Assembly (NCBI GenBank): GCA_965217605.1
Contig: CBDCJB010000015.1
Span: 78,454 to 142,453, forward strand
Source: JAYYZW01 sp965217605
Lineage (GTDB): Bacteria; Pseudomonadota; Gammaproteobacteria; Ga0077536
Direction: 5' to 3'
DNA: 64,000 nucleotides
Shown: piece after piece, positions 43,464 to 52,430 of the stretch
Position numbering within the stretch: position 1 is the first letter of the stretch
Layout of the letters: each line of letters starts with the position of its first letter
The notes under the pieces: model-generated
Databases searched by the model: none
Told to the model about the DNA's origin: nothing
What the model saw: only the letters and a program-made list of their open reading frames with translations
Translations under genes and position numbers: made by a program

Positions 43464-46400
43464 GTGATTCGTACTTGCGCCATCGTATCGCTCGTCGCCG
43501 TTGGCTGGGTGTGCGTCGCGAATTGCTCGGATATCCATGACGCGGCAGCCACCGATGACGTCGCCGCCTTATCGAAAGCAATTGAAGCGGATCGCGAATC
43601 AATCGACGAGCTGTTGGAGACCGGTTCGGCGGCACTCCATTCAGCCGTCCTGCACGGACACTTGGAATCGATCCGGATGCTCCTCGCACAAGGAGCCTAC
43701 GTGGACGTTCCTAGTTCGCACGGTCACACACCGTTGCATCTTGCCGTGAACAATAATCGCCCCGAGGTGATGGAGCTGTTACTGGCCCACGGGGCCAATT
43801 CCGATGCGCGCGATGGATTGCAGTCGACGTCACTGCACCACGCGATATTGCGGGGCAGCACGAAGCTGAGCGAGATGCTGTTGAATCACCATGCTAATCC
43901 GAGAATCCGCGACAACATGAATTTGACTTCGCTGCACCTAGCAGCATTGAGGGGGGACCCAGATCTGGTACGCCTGCTGATATCACACGGTGGGGCTTTG
44001 GATCGTATATACGGCGTCCACAACACACCGCTTCATCTCGCGGCAATCGCAAATTCCTTATCCATTATCGAGCTCGTTCTGGGCCGCGGTGTTGACGTCG
44101 ATATCACCAATTTTCTGCAAAGCTCGGCGCTGTTTTATGCCGCGGCAATGGACCATGAACGTGTCGTCGCTCTTCTTTTGGAAAAAGGAGCAAACGCAGC
44201 GCGCGTAAACTTCGACGGACATACTGCCCTACACTCGGTCGCATACGGTGGCGAACCGAACCGTTTCATTCTCGGACGAGGTCTCGGAGGAAACTTGGAT
44301 GTGGTGCCGACGGTTCCCTTCTCCGATTGGGTAAGCGAGGGTAGCGGACACGCTCGAATCGTTAAAACACTGCATATGCGAGGTCTGGGCGTCAATGCCT
44401 CCGCACGTGATGGCGCTACGCCATTACACTTCGCCGCGGAACGCAGGAACCTCCACGCGGCGAAGGCGTTGCTCGATGGCGGCGCAGATGTTCGACGCAG
44501 TGACGTTCGTGGTAGAACGCCATTACACGGCGCGGCGGTCGCTGGCAGTGAGACGCTCGTGCAGTGGTTGCTCGAGCGAGGTGCCGATCCCGCCGCGATC
44601 GACGCGGATGGAGAGACCCCGCTTCATTTGGCCGCTTCGCATGGCCGTTTGGAGACGGCCACCGCGTTGGTTTCCGCGAAGGCGGAACTCGATGCGGTCG
44701 ATCGGTGGGGTATGACACCGCTCGATCGCGCACGCGCGGCGAAACACGAGAACGTTACGGACTTCCTCGAAATCCACACCACAGAACTCGACAACCGACA
44801 CTCGGATTTCAGGGTCGGAGCGCTCGGTTCACCGTCCCGGATCCGCTTTGAAGGTCCAACGGCCATAGATCCCCAATCGATCCGCAACGGCTTGCAACTG
44901 GACCTCGACTTCATTCTCGCCGCGCACCCGTTGGCACCGCGTACGGAGTTCCTGGAAATGCTTCGATCACGCGTCGAATCCGGTTATCAACGAAACGGCT
45001 TCCCGAACGTGGCGGTTGACGTGGACGCCGAGCCGCACGATGGGTATGTGAATGTGCTTGTTTCGGAGGGATCACGGTACGTTCGCGGTTCGGTTCAAGT
45101 AGTAGGATTGCGAACGATTGCTCCTGAAGTTCTGATCAGAGCGATCACGGAGCCGTCGGCGACACTCTCGCGAAACGAGATGAGATTGCCAGTTGCAAAA
45201 ATGCCTGGAGGTATAGAACCGCCCCCGATCCTGCAATTCCTCTACTCGAGTTTCCGTACAACGATTTGGCCTATCGGCGATGTTGCATCTTTCGATGCAG
45301 CATCCGTTGCTCAGCTCGCGAGTCAGATTAAAGCCGCGATGTGGGAGTTCGGCCACCCTTTCGTCGATCTGGACGCGAAGGTCGTTCTGGTTCCCGATGG
45401 AGACGAAGCTCAACTCCATATTACCGTCCATGACGAAGGGCCGGGCGCAACTCTGCTCGAGATTGACGTCATCGGGAACCGCACTATCTCGCGAGAGCAG
45501 GTAATGTCCTATCTCGATCTCCGTCCCGGCATCCGCTTCGATGGTGGCGTCATGCAGCGGGCAGAGCGCGCACTATGGAACTCGGGGCGATTCGCCGAGC
45601 ACCGGCTCACGCCCTACCGGATCACCTCGAACCTGAACGGTATTGCTTTGGAAATCGAACTCGCGGAGTTGAGCGGAACGCCGCCACTGAATCAAGAACT
45701 CTCACCCACCGAAAGTTTGCTTGTGAGAACAGCGAAATACGTGGATAGCGCTGTCGCCCGCGGTGAAACAGTAAGTATCAGATGGACACTTCCGGAGCGG
45801 TCACTAGCCGGCCGCTTCCTAATTTCCGCTAACGGCTTGTTGTTCCCACTGGACATCGTTTTGGCGATTATCGATGGTGGCATGCTTCCCCTCGACCGTG
45901 GCCAGAGTGCAAGTAATTGGATACCGGGTAACTTAGAGGTGCTGGTTTCAGGCGAAACGGTTGCGGCGTACGCTCACGGCACCAGACGTAAACTCGAGTT
46001 CAAACCCAAACTGGCGAAGATTATCGCTGGCATTGGGGTCGATGCATCCAGCGCTGGAAAACTCAACTTAGGACTAGGCGCAGCGGTGCGAACTTGGAAC
46101 GACAAAGAGCATTCGCCATTCGGGATACGAACCCGACTGGAACCAGCGGCCTTTGTAAAAATAGCGCAACGCCATGGGCCAGGGCAGCGGGTGGATGGTC
46201 GGTGGGTAATCGGAAGTCCCCAGGGTTGGTCGATGGAGATTGATGCAGATACCGGGGCGCTGTACCAGGTGACGGGGCGATCTGAGGCGGGGGAAATTAC
46301 CCTCGGCTTGGAAGCGGGCGGCTTCGAACAAGAGCAGGAGTCGCTCGCGAAGTCTACGTTGGCGTATGAGAACGTCAGTGACGCCAAGGACCTCGCGGGT

Positions 46401-47183
46401 TCATCGTTACTATTTGCTCTCGAATCCTTGTTCGAGCATAAGGCGGGCGCGAAAGGATTGTCAGCGCAAATCCGCAAGGATGCCGCCTCAGCATTTTGGA
46501 AGCTGCGCAAGAATCGCATTTTCGAACCGATCAACCACGTGTGGAGAATAGTAGCGAGTGGTGAAGGCGACATGGACTTGGCCGACGGTGGAAGCGCCCG
46601 GACGACAGAATCGGCTGTCGACTCAGCCGCGGCGGCACTTGCTGCATTAGCCTTCGGCATGGTGAATGAGCTTTTCCCGGAGGGGTCGTGGCCGTGGGTG
46701 CTGGGCCGCGAGGCCGTCTTCGTACTCGCGGGAAAGGGACATTTCTCGGCGCAAGAATTCGATCGTCTCTTCGAATCGAACGACATCGGTACGCTCGGCT
46801 TGCTTACGCTCGCCGCCACGCTACGCGCCTTGGAGTATCCCGACTTTGCGAAATTTGCCGTACGGGGACTCGATTCGATCGATTCCGACGACTGGCGCAA
46901 AGACGTCCGATTTTTATTAGATGCCGATACTCGACTTCGGGTCGTAGCGGCGCGATTGATTGCCGCACTTCAGGATCTGACCACGCAGGAGGCCACTGCT
47001 CTGACGTCAGTCCTGTCTCCTGATGTCGCACGCTTCGTTGAGGAACTGGTGAACCAGGCCGGGCAGGGTACGGCACGCCCGCTTTCGGACGCGTTCGTTG
47101 CGGCCATTGCGCCAGTGTGGGGGGGAGACCTCCATCCACAGGTGAAAAGCACGCTCGAGGAGCTGGCGCGCGGCGAACGTTGA
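43464..47183 (+). CDS. Exported ankyrin-repeat protein with POTRA-like domains
   Basis: This 1,239-residue protein starts at GTG 43464 with a hydrophobic leader (about 1-22, VSLVAVGWVCVAN then Cys, an atypical lipobox). Residues 54-444 hold about eleven ankyrin repeats of 33 residues (GHTPLHLAVNNNRPEVMELL is typical); the seventh carries a 30-residue insertion. Residues about 450-570 and 660-740 look like POTRA domains: GFPNVAVDVDAEPHDGYVNV and EIDVIGNRTISREQVMSYLD with WNSGRFAEH, as in BamA/TamA/FhaC-type proteins. No C-terminal beta-barrel is evident; the rest (about 760-1239) includes a helical region without recognisable family. The gene stands alone between CoxL and FadL genes. The ribosome site is weak. 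Confidence 0.78.
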   Translation: MIRTCAIVSLVAVGWVCVANCSDIHDAAATDDVAALSKAIEADRESIDELLETGSAALHSAVLHGHLESIRMLLAQGAYVDVPSSHGHTPLHLAVNNNRPEVMELLLAHGANSDARDGLQSTSLHHAILRGSTKLSEMLLNHHANPRIRDNMNLTSLHLAALRGDPDLVRLLISHGGALDRIYGVHNTPLHLAAIANSLSIIELVLGRGVDVDITNFLQSSALFYAAAMDHERVVALLLEKGANAARVNFDGHTALHSVAYGGEPNRFILGRGLGGNLDVVPTVPFSDWVSEGSGHARIVKTLHMRGLGVNASARDGATPLHFAAERRNLHAAKALLDGGADVRRSDVRGRTPLHGAAVAGSETLVQWLLERGADPAAIDADGETPLHLAASHGRLETATALVSAKAELDAVDRWGMTPLDRARAAKHENVTDFLEIHTTELDNRHSDFRVGALGSPSRIRFEGPTAIDPQSIRNGLQLDLDFILAAHPLAPRTEFLEMLRSRVESGYQRNGFPNVAVDVDAEPHDGYVNVLVSEGSRYVRGSVQVVGLRTIAPEVLIRAITEPSATLSRNEMRLPVAKMPGGIEPPPILQFLYSSFRTTIWPIGDVASFDAASVAQLASQIKAAMWEFGHPFVDLDAKVVLVPDGDEAQLHITVHDEGPGATLLEIDVIGNRTISREQVMSYLDLRPGIRFDGGVMQRAERALWNSGRFAEHRLTPYRITSNLNGIALEIELAELSGTPPLNQELSPTESLLVRTAKYVDSAVARGETVSIRWTLPERSLAGRFLISANGLLFPLDIVLAIIDGGMLPLDRGQSASNWIPGNLEVLVSGETVAAYAHGTRRKLEFKPKLAKIIAGIGVDASSAGKLNLGLGAAVRTWNDKEHSPFGIRTRLEPAAFVKIAQRHGPGQRVDGRWVIGSPQGWSMEIDADTGALYQVTGRSEAGEITLGLEAGGFEQEQESLAKSTLAYENVSDAKDLAGSSLLFALESLFEHKAGAKGLSAQIRKDAASAFWKLRKNRIFEPINHVWRIVASGEGDMDLADGGSARTTESAVDSAAAALAALAFGMVNELFPEGSWPWVLGREAVFVLAGKGHFSAQEFDRLFESNDIGTLGLLTLAATLRALEYPDFAKFAVRGLDSIDSDDWRKDVRFLLDADTRLRVVAARLIAALQDLTTQEATALTSVLSPDVARFVEELVNQAGQGTARPLSDAFVAAIAPVWGGDLHPQVKSTLEELARGER

Positions 47184-47311
47184 ACCGATCGGACGTCTAG
47201 CGCGTAGTTCCGCTTAACGAATGAACAAACGCCGCCGTTTCACGTCCATTTGCGCCGGATCGGCTCGGTTCAATCGCCGTTAAGCACGCCTAACGAGCTT
47301 TTCTTCTCGTA

Positions 47312-47464
47312 GGTGAAATCGGGGTGATCGCGGTGGGGCCGGTCGTGGCCGGCGCTATCGAAGACGCGGTCCAACCGTGTGGGATCGAAAGGCTGCTCGA
47401 GGTGCCGCTAACACCGAGTGCAATCCACGACGCATTGGCGCGTTTACCGGGCCGCAAGGACTGA
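47312..47464 (+). pseudogene. Decayed duplicate of the coxL 3' end
   Basis: Fifty codons read GEIGVIAVGPVVAGAIEDAV then GIERLLEVPLTPSAIH, ending TGA at 47462-47464. They match the end of the CoxL gene at about 43190-43343 (GEAGVIAVGPAVAGAVEDAL, the same GIERLLEVPLTPSAIH). Similarity continues about 80 bp past the stop (TTCCCGCGGAAACGTC against TTTCCGCGGAAATGTC). No start or upstream part is present. Confidence 0.85.
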
Positions 47465-47608
47465 CACCGGCGCGGCATCCCCGGTTGCGCCTTACCCGCT
47501 TAGTTAAACGGTCTCCAAAAAGCGTTCCCGCGGAAACGTCGTGGATGTTTGTGGAAAGTAGACGCGTTTTCGGTAGGTCTGATCTAATCTTAGTTGTATT
47601 TATTAGAT

Positions 47609-47643
47609 AAATAACGTTACTATCTGATTATCATACGTTATTT
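47609..47643. promoter_or_regulatory. Inverted repeat upstream of the FadL-type porin gene
   Basis: AAATAACGT (47609-47617) and ACGTTATTT (47635-47643) form a perfect 9-bp inverted repeat in an AT-rich stretch 12 bp before the porin ATG. The centres are 26 bp apart, consistent with a dimeric regulator site or an overlapping promoter. No regulator gene is nearby, so the role is inferred from position only. Confidence 0.45.
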
Positions 47644-47654
47644 GTGGGGCATCC

Positions 47655-48932
47655 ATGGGTAGGAGAACCACGGGCGCAGTTGGCCAAATCGCTGGCTGTA
47701 TCCTGCTGATCACGTTCGCCGGATCCGCGTCAGGTGGTTCGCGCGGATCGGAATTTGATCTGACTTTGACACCCGCGGCGGGTGGCATGGAAGGCGTGGG
47801 GACCGCGCGACCGCAAGATCCGATCGCGATGTTGTTTGCAAATCCAGCGACACTGACTCAGCTTTCGGGCACCAACGCCTTTACGGTCGGCGTGAGTTAC
47901 GCCTCGCCGAAAATCGATGCACGCGGTTTACCGACCGACCTTTTTGGTGGCCCCCCGGGGCCCGCGCCATTAACGGGCCCATTTGATGGCGGCTCGCGAA
48001 TCAGGGAGCTGGTCGCGCCGCACGTTGCGGCGTTGCAACGATTCTCGCCTAAACTCGTCGCGGGTATCGGCTTCACCGCAGTTTCTGGTCTGGGCTCCGA
48101 TTTCCGCGATGTCCCGGGCGTACCCAACCTCCTTGCCGATCTAAAACTGTTCGGCGCCAATATGGTGCTCGCCTATGAGGTCGCACCGGGCGTCAGCATC
48201 GGTGGCGCGCTCGTGATTGGGATCGGCAATCTTCAGGCCGGGTTGACGGAGAGCGGCGCGGCCGTCAACAACCTCGGTGTCAGCGGTAACGTTGGCGTGA
48301 CCTATGACGCTGGACCGCTGCTCTTGGGCGTAGCCTACAAAGCCCCGCATTCTATCGAGTACGAACATGCCATCGAAACCGCGCCGGACGTATTCAGCGA
48401 TCTCACCCTCGAGCAAGCTCAAGAGGTGCAAGTCGGCTTTTCCACGACGGCCAGCTTGTGGGTGAATTCGATGGTCGAAGTCGATTTTCGCTATAAGAAC
48501 TGGGCGAACGCGGATGGATATGCGTCGATTTGGAAAGATCAATATGTGGTATCGCTAGGCGGGCAGCATAAGCTCAACACGGGATTCGGCGGTGTCTTCC
48601 TGAGGACGGGTTACAGTTACGGTAGCCAGTTAACTAAAAACCAAAACGACTTAGGCACGTCATTTGGTGACATAACGCAACTCAAGAATCCCGGTCCGGG
48701 CCCCGCATCGCTGCCGGTAACGCCGACCTTGCTGCAGCTCGTCCAGGCGACGGCTACTGCCGGGATTTGGCGTCAAGGCGTGTCGCTTGGCGTCGGTTGG
48801 GAAGTACCGAATACGAAGCTGCGAGTCGATATGAATACTTCGTATGCCTTCGACGGCGAGCAGCGGTTTGGAAGATTCGAGACTGACAGTACATTGTTTA
48901 CCGCGGGCATGGGGATCACGTGGAATTTTTAG
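47655..48932 (+). CDS. FadL/OmpP1-type outer-membrane transport protein
   Basis: This 425-residue protein has a signal peptide (VGQIAGCILLITFAGSASGG), then the FadL-like start LTPAAGGMEGVGTARPQDPIAMLFANPATLTQL, alternating beta-strand sequence throughout and a C-terminal Phe (GMGITWNF) typical of outer-membrane barrels. FadL-type channels take up hydrophobic compounds such as fatty acids, monoaromatics and alkanes. This fits the surrounding oxidation genes. The ATG at 47655 follows GTGGGGC; an inverted repeat lies just upstream. Confidence 0.87.
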   Translation: MGRRTTGAVGQIAGCILLITFAGSASGGSRGSEFDLTLTPAAGGMEGVGTARPQDPIAMLFANPATLTQLSGTNAFTVGVSYASPKIDARGLPTDLFGGPPGPAPLTGPFDGGSRIRELVAPHVAALQRFSPKLVAGIGFTAVSGLGSDFRDVPGVPNLLADLKLFGANMVLAYEVAPGVSIGGALVIGIGNLQAGLTESGAAVNNLGVSGNVGVTYDAGPLLLGVAYKAPHSIEYEHAIETAPDVFSDLTLEQAQEVQVGFSTTASLWVNSMVEVDFRYKNWANADGYASIWKDQYVVSLGGQHKLNTGFGGVFLRTGYSYGSQLTKNQNDLGTSFGDITQLKNPGPGPASLPVTPTLLQLVQATATAGIWRQGVSLGVGWEVPNTKLRVDMNTSYAFDGEQRFGRFETDSTLFTAGMGITWNF

Positions 48933-49029
48933 CGCACGTGATACGGGACTTGACACCAGGCTGGTGGACCTCAGGCTGGTAATAAATAATCAGTCCGACA
49001 ATCAGCCCACGCCATCCCAGGAGGACACC

Positions 49030-49806
49030 ATGATCCGTTTAGAATTCGCGCTGCGTCGAAAGCCCGGCATGTCGCGGGAAGAATTTCAGCATTATTGGAG
49101 CGAGGTGCACGGCCCGTTTGCGGCGCGGCATTCAACCGCACTCGCGATCCATCGTTACATACAGCTCCATACGCTCGACGACCCCATCAACGAAGCGTTG
49201 GCCGAGGCGCGCGGCGGCATGGAGCCGCCCTACGACGGCGTTGCGGAACTGTGGTGGACTAGTCCCGAAGCATTCGAGGCCGTCTCAACCGAGGCCGGGC
49301 AGGCGGCGGCAATGGAACTACTCGAGGATGAGAAAAATTTCATCGACCTGCCGAACTCGCCCTTGTGGTTTGCCTATGAATACCCACAGGTGAACCCGAC
49401 CGAGTATATGGTGGCCACCGAACACAGTCCGCTGGTCAAACTCTTCTTTTGTTTACGTCACCCGATCGACCAGAGCCTAGACGAGGCTCAGTTGTACTGG
49501 CGGACCAATCACGGACCGCTCATTCGCGGCGTCTCGACCGGATTTCGCATGCAGCGTTACCTGCAGGTTCATTACTATCACAATGAATTCGAGTCCCAAC
49601 TGACCGGACCGCGTGGCACAACGGTGGCGCCCTACACCGGCCACGCCGAAGCCTGGTTCAACCGTGCTGATTTAATGACCATGGCCAACGTTCCAGAAGC
49701 CGCGCGCGCGATGGAACTCGCCATTGAAGACGAGACCAAGTTTATTGATTTTCCGAGATCCGCGATGTGGATTGGAAAAGAGCGGGTGTTTATAGACCGG
49801 AGATAG
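49030..49806 (+). CDS. Tandem EthD-domain protein
   Basis: This 258-residue protein consists of two ferredoxin-like EthD domains: residues 1-115 (LEFALRRKPGMSREEFQHYW, EVHGPFAARH) and about 135-258 (LFFCLRHPIDQSLDEAQLYW, NHGPLIRG). ATG 49030 is chosen over a longer frame because GAGGAC precedes it and the first domain starts at once. EthD proteins occur with cytochrome P450 and other degradation systems, where they are needed for or assist oxidation. The tandem form is common in such clusters, and the reaction is unknown. It follows the porin gene on the same strand. Confidence 0.85.
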   Translation: MIRLEFALRRKPGMSREEFQHYWSEVHGPFAARHSTALAIHRYIQLHTLDDPINEALAEARGGMEPPYDGVAELWWTSPEAFEAVSTEAGQAAAMELLEDEKNFIDLPNSPLWFAYEYPQVNPTEYMVATEHSPLVKLFFCLRHPIDQSLDEAQLYWRTNHGPLIRGVSTGFRMQRYLQVHYYHNEFESQLTGPRGTTVAPYTGHAEAWFNRADLMTMANVPEAARAMELAIEDETKFIDFPRSAMWIGKERVFIDRR

Positions 49807-49830
49807 GCCCGAAAATTTCTGTGCTAGGGC

Positions 49831-50829
49831 TTAGTCATAGAGGACTATGCACCGCACTTCGATGCTCCATCGATCGGGGGCATCGGGTGGAGTCGATGGG
49901 TCCTCGAAAGCACTGTGGAAGCTGAAGGTACCAGGCGCCTGATCGTTGCTCGCATCGCCCTCGGCACCGAGCGACCGCGCCAGCTTGCCGGCGGAGTCCC
50001 ATTGCTTGATCAAAAGCGCCTCGTCGCCGGTCATACGCGGATAGTAAAACCACTGATGTCGTGGCGAATGCTTGGCGAAATAGTTCTCGCCCACGCGATC
50101 TTGATAGTGAATTTCGAATACGACTAGATCTTCGGGATGCACGCTTTGTGCGTCACATTACGCAACCGGATGGGTGGCAACCGGTTCGTCAGCAATATTA
50201 CGCCAGACATTAATGATCGAAAATCGACCACCGTCAGCTAGCGCTCGTTCGGCCATCTCCGGGCTAATCAGTGATTGCCCCGCGTCGAGAACGGCAAGCA
50301 GGGTATCGTTACCGCTGGGCGGCTTCGCGAGATCGCGCAGCCGCTGCGGCCCGCTGTACAGGGTGTAGTCTCCGCGCGCCAGGTGGGCCGGGCCCTGCAC
50401 TTGCTGCCCCCCGGGAATGCGTCGCTGACTCTTCTTACCAGTTGCCGACCTGATGTTGTGGTCGAAGGCGAAAGCGCGCGCGCCGGTGACCTCTTGTACG
50501 ATTTGCGCACATTCGCCGTAATACTCCTCTACGACCCGAAGTTGATCGAAAAAGTCGAGACCGCGATTACCAAGCGGCCGTGTGAGCCACTCGAAACCGT
50601 TCGTTTTGACCGTGCGGCGCTCACCCGCCGTCAACCGACGCGCGTTGTGGACGGTCATCTCCCGCTCTTCAAGCGAGATGCCTTTGGAGCCACCATCGCT
50701 ACCATCGGGGTCGCGCCGGGTGAGCACTTCACCATTGCGGTAGAGCGACGGCCGCACGGAGTTGTCCAGGTAATTGAAAAACCCTGACTTAATGTCGTCG
50801 TCCAGCATTCGCGCAGAGGTATTCGTCAT
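49831..50829 (-). pseudogene. CmcJ/NvfI-like oxygenase gene with one in-frame stop
   Basis: A single frame of 333 codons runs from ATG 50829 to a TAG at 49831-49833 and is broken only by TAA at 50158-50160. The N part has LDNSVRPSLYRNGEVL, HNARRLTAGERRTVKTNGFEW and SIINVWRNIADEP. After the stop the same frame gives CDAQSVHPEDLVVFEIHYQD and HQWFYYPRMTGDEALLIKQWD. Both halves belong to one family, CmcJ/NvfI-like Fe(II)/2-oxoglutarate oxygenase-related proteins. The reading frame is otherwise undamaged, so the change is recent. It is convergent with the EthD gene. Confidence 0.75.
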
Positions 50830-50883
50830 TTATGCTCGCTTTGAGCTCGTAGGCTGAATCATGCCGTTGTCGCCAGAATCTCC

Positions 50884-50950
50884 GGGGACAGCCACCCTTA
50901 CATAGGTCATTGTCCCGTAGTGCAAATCGGAAATACATATACCGTCCCCA
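50884..50950. repeat. Degenerate GGGGACAG palindrome
   Basis: GGGGACAG at 50884-50891 and AAATACATATACCGTCCCC at 50931-50949 look like the two arms of the perfect palindrome at 54800-54894 (whose right arm has AAATACATATACTGTCCCC). The left arm has decayed. Confidence 0.55.
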
Positions 50951-51068
50951 TATTCGGCTCGATCGGAATAATCGAGCACCGGCGCGAGTAGGTAATATTT
51001 CTCACAAGCACGCCGGCTAAATTGGTAGGGTAGCGGTTAGCAGCCCACGCGGGAGGTAACTGGAGACA

Positions 51069-51677
51069 ATGACAAATATAGCCTTTAAGCCGTCCTTTTT
51101 CTTCGCGTTATGCCTCGCAGCTATATTTGCGGACCCCGTCAGCGCCGGCGTCATAAGTGAGCCGACTGTAACGATTGACGAACTGTTCAATCCGGATACG
51201 CTCGAAGGCCAATTCGACGTTCAAGTCGGCGGTGGCAGCCCGGTCCTCGAAGGCTTTGCCGTTGGCCTTACCAATGTCGACAGCGTGTCGACCCCGCTGA
51301 CTGGCTGGGTGTCGCTCCTCATTTCACAGGCAGCCTAGGACGCAGATATGGACCTCTCGCCGACCATCGGCTTCAGCGTGTCAACATTGGAATTCGGCCC
51401 GTCATTTTTTTCACTGTTTGGCGATGCCGACGATGCAGCGTTTTATTCCATTACTGATGCGACCGAAGTAAACGCCCTTTCGAGCGGCGAAATGAGCGAC
51501 CAATTTTTCTACATGGGGATCGAACCCAGCTCCCCTTACATTGCTTTCAACTATCCTCCCATCGGCAACCCATTTGTGTCTTCTGGCGACACCACTGTTA
51601 CGATCGTTCCCGTACCCCCGGCCGTGGCACTGCTGGCAGTGCCGCTCGTAGGCCTGGGTTTCCTTCGACGCCGATAG
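51069..51677 (+). pseudogene. PEP-CTERM-like exported protein gene with one in-frame stop
   Basis: One frame runs from ATG 51069 (GGAGGT and GGAGA upstream) to TAG 51675-51677 and is interrupted by TAG at 51336-51338. It has a signal peptide (FFFALCLAAIFADPVSA), a secreted middle region and a C-terminal sorting tail VPVPPAVALLAVPLVGLGFL followed by RRR. Restoring the codon (for example TGG) would give one 202-residue protein. Its function is unknown; such proteins go to the cell surface or biofilm matrix through an exosortase-type system. Confidence 0.75.
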
Positions 51678-51688
51678 GGGGCACGAGC

Positions 51689-51725
51689 GGCCGTCTACGG
51701 CCGCCTTCACGGCGTGATTTTTAAG
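51689..51725 (+). terminator. Probable rho-independent terminator after the PEP-CTERM gene
   Basis: A hairpin with 8-bp GC stem (GCGGCCGT/ACGGCCGC, 2-base apex) is followed about 13 bases later by TTTTT. It lies 12 bp past the PEP-CTERM stop codon. Confidence 0.5.
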
Positions 51726-51911
51726 ATCCCTTGAACTGAAAGGCGCCGAATGCATCACCCACGCGGTGGTGGGTTGCGCTTAGGCGCTCCTGCAGACAGC
51801 CTGTAAAACAAAGTCTTTTGGGTTCCCGCCCGGTTGCAGCCGCACTGACATCAGCGAGCCGCCGAGGCTAGCGTGACTTGATATGTTTTTAACGGACATC
51901 CACGGGGCCTC

Positions 51912-52430
51912 TTGAAGCGCACTAGACGACGCGTTTTGATTTTCGGTGTGTTTGCGGCCGCTGCGGCGCACATGCGTACGCTGTTAGCCGCGGTTGTAGC
52001 GGCTGGCGGTCATGAGCCGATCGACCCCGACCTGGCGATTTACCTGGACACCTTGTTACCGGCGGATGATGCGAGCCCCAGCGCCTCAGCTATCGGTGTA
52101 CCCGAACGACTCCTCGCTAAGGCCGGCGAGAACGGTCGGTACCGGCGCTTACTCATTCGTGGCGCTCGTTGGCTGGACCGCGAAGCGCGACGGCTGGGTG
52201 CAGAAAATTTTGCCGCGCTCGCAGGCGATGGGCGGGAACTCATCGTAGCGCGCGCAGCGCGTGCACCCGCCAACACGTTGGAGCGGATATTCTTCGAACA
52301 TACACGCGCCGATGCTTTTACGCATTACTACGCGGACCCGGCGACTTGGAACGCCCTCGGCTACCAACACTCGCCCCAACCTCTGGGATTCGTTGACCAC
52401 CATTTGCCACCGCCTGCGGATCGGTATTGA
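51912..52430 (+). CDS. Gluconate 2-dehydrogenase subunit 3-like protein
   Basis: This 172-residue protein has a leader with a run of arginines (KRTRRRVLIFGVFAAAAAHM) that could act as a twin-arginine signal. The domain DLAIYLDTLLPADDASPSA followed by AREARRLGAENFAALAG-type helices is characteristic of the small gamma subunit accompanying GMC-type membrane dehydrogenases. The start is TTG 51912, with no nearby ATG. Its stop TGA overlaps the ATG of the GMC gene by one base (TGATG), so the two form a complex-encoding pair. A cytochrome subunit is not seen. Confidence 0.78.
   Translation: MKRTRRRVLIFGVFAAAAAHMRTLLAAVVAAGGHEPIDPDLAIYLDTLLPADDASPSASAIGVPERLLAKAGENGRYRRLLIRGARWLDREARRLGAENFAALAGDGRELIVARAARAPANTLERIFFEHTRADAFTHYYADPATWNALGYQHSPQPLGFVDHHLPPPADRY

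Noticed and set aside
10437..51677. Stop-codon reassignment as an explanation for in-frame TAG/TAA in three genes
   Set aside because: TAG, TAA and TGA are all used as normal terminators of intact genes in the window (for example TAG for the crotonase, FadL and EthD genes), and no suppressor tRNA or special translation gene is seen. Decay or sequencing error is simpler.
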